From Numida meleagris (lineage: Eukaryota > Chordata > Aves > Galliformes > Numididae), in assembly GCF_002078875.1 (NCBI RefSeq), contig NC_034414.1:33763640-33827639 (forward strand): a DNA stretch of 64,000 bases, read 5' to 3'. Positions within the stretch are counted from its first letter, which is position 1. Each line of letters starts with the position of its first letter. This document shows positions 63,851 to 64,000 of this stretch, piece by piece. Under the pieces are notes generated by a model. The model was not told the DNA's origin and searched no databases. It worked only from the letters and a program-made list of their open reading frames with translations. Position numbers and translations under genes: made by a program.

Positions 63851-64000
63851 CTCTTTATTAGACTGCAAAGCTGACTGTACCAGCTGCAGGATGCAGTGAT
63901 AAATCCCAGAGAGATGACTGTCAGTCAGATCTCTCCAGGTGTTGCTTAACTTTATGCTAGAGCTGTATCCAAAGATGGAAATGAGACAGCAATCAGGCAC
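63851..64000 (-). CDS. Candidate exon cut by the window edge, unidentified protein
   Basis: On the minus strand 50 codons are open from the window edge to a donor AAAGAG|GTTAGT. The peptide (includes PDCCLISIFGYSSS, LSNTWRDLTDSHLSG and YHCILQLVQSALQSNKE) has mixed composition with Trp, Asp and Cys and a helical pattern, unlike the low-complexity frames elsewhere. The other two frames contain stops. An internal acceptor (CTCATTTCCATCTTTGGATACAG) near 63959 could make the exon shorter (63851-63958, starting at CTCTAGC). The exon ends in phase 0, which does not match the next candidate to the left, so a further exon or a different boundary is needed. I do not recognise the gene. Confidence 0.45.

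Overview
The window looks like AT-rich, gene-poor nuclear DNA from a bird. The main evidence is the set of CR1 retrotransposon copies ending in the avian CR1 tail (a short ATTCTATG-type repeat after a conserved 'GATGATCT...TTCCAACC' block). An alpharetrovirus-like solo LTR and two copies of one ERVL-like LTR point more narrowly to a galliform (chicken, turkey or quail group). I see no bacterial operons, rRNA, tRNA or CRISPR, and no complete gene. Most open reading frames here are short chance frames in AT-rich DNA or lie inside repeats.

Layout. 1-20 kb is mostly unique AT-rich DNA with old CR1 scraps (6.6-7.1, 9.2-9.3, 13.6 kb) and two weak candidate exons. 20.2-22.4 kb holds a minus-strand CR1 tail and a plus-strand CR1 interrupted by a 505-bp solo LTR. 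26.2-27.0 kb is another CR1 tail. 31.1-33.9 kb is the richest block: a CR1 that reaches the start of its ORF2 (endonuclease, then part of the reverse transcriptase), interrupted by a younger CR1 tail. 34-35 kb has two CR1 scraps. 45 and 47 kb carry two same-orientation pieces of a mariner-type DNA transposon. 53.2-53.7 kb is a second copy of the 505-bp LTR family. 56.6-56.8 kb is a 229-bp alpharetrovirus-like solo LTR.

Gene content. The right end (61.9-64 kb) carries minus-strand segments that look like exons: open frames, consensus splice sites, and in one pair matching splice phase. At 52.4-52.6 kb there is a candidate 3'-terminal exon encoding a hydrophobic helix and a lysine-rich end. They may belong to one minus-strand gene running leftward into the window, but one junction does not keep phase and I do not recognise the protein. 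The rest of the window is then intronic or downstream intergenic sequence.

The insertions can be ordered in places: the 505-bp LTR is younger than the CR1 it split, and the 673-bp CR1 tail is younger than the CR1 it split. All three LTRs are solo, so no viral genes are present. I did not find a convincing new biological system. The best observations are the dated nested insertions, the duplicated promoter segment in one LTR, a perfect hairpin inside a CR1, and the unidentified candidate exons.
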